Assembly: GCA_020025515.1 (NCBI GenBank)
Contig: JAHHRZ010000028.1
Coordinates: forward strand, 1 to 14,394
Direction: 5' to 3'
Source of the DNA: Oscillospiraceae bacterium
GTDB taxonomy: Bacteria; Bacillota; Clostridia; Oscillospirales; Oscillospiraceae
Length of the DNA stretch: 14,394 nucleotides
Shown here: positions 14,356-14,394 of the stretch, in pieces
Layout: every line of letters begins with the position of its first letter
Position numbering within the stretch: the stretch's first letter is position 1
Notes under the pieces: generated by a model
Told to the model about the DNA's origin: nothing
The model's database searches: none
The model's input: only the letters and a program-made list of their open reading frames with translations
Program-made: the position numbers and the translations under genes

Positions 14356-14394
14356 GGCAGGAACTTAAAAACTTCTTCAAAAATAAGTTAAAAA

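Noticed and set aside
1..14394. CRISPR array, insertion sequence, prophage or tRNA genes
   Set aside because: I saw no regularly spaced repeats, transposase or integrase frames, or tRNA-like cloverleaf with CCA-side stems in any intergenic region.

Overview
The window looks like chromosome from a spore-forming, gut-type Clostridia, most likely Oscillospiraceae/Ruminococcaceae-like. The evidence is an S-layer homology (SLH) protein, a GerA-type spore germination operon, AGGAGG-type ribosome binding sites, TTGACA/TATAAT-type promoters, and a base composition near half GC. The assignment to family level is inference. I see no tRNA, rRNA, CRISPR array, insertion sequence or phage gene.

Layout. 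(1) 1-278: C-terminal end of an SLH-domain protein, followed by two hairpin terminators (330-369 for this gene, 388-428 for the converging gene). (2) 453-2276, minus strand: a PfkB-family sugar/nucleoside kinase and, upstream of it, a SpoU/TrmH RNA 2'-O-methyltransferase, each with its own visible promoter. (3) 2556-3953, plus strand: a MATE-family efflux transporter, divergent from the methyltransferase, with its own promoter and a strong terminator. (4) 4111-9757, plus strand: a five-gene operon encoding a peptide/nickel-type (Dpp/Opp/Nik) ABC importer: lipoprotein binding protein, two permeases and one fused double ATPase. It ends with an FmdE-family zinc-finger protein. A bidirectional terminator (9801-9846) separates it from the next gene. 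(5) 9861-11138, minus strand: a CNNM/CorC (HlyC-like) membrane protein with CBS domains, transcribed from a near-consensus promoter through an approximately 180-nt leader that can fold and can pair beside the ribosome binding site. (6) 11459-14301, plus strand: a compact, divergent germinant-receptor operon with a normal GerA-type A subunit, a short C-like subunit and a short B-like permease. (7) 14302-14394: a strong promoter and a 12-bp palindrome leading to a gene outside the window.

How the genes work together. The ABC/FmdE operon is a self-contained uptake unit. The FmdE partner and the Nik/Dpp class of the importer point to a metal, a metal chelate or a peptide-like metallophore rather than bulk peptide, but the sequence alone does not settle the substrate. 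The three germination genes should form one inner-membrane receptor of the spore. The C-like subunit appears to keep only the first domain of the usual lipoprotein and has Glu where the lipobox Cys would be expected. The most unusual items are this reduced receptor, the structured leader of the CorC-like gene, and the coupling of FmdE to the importer.
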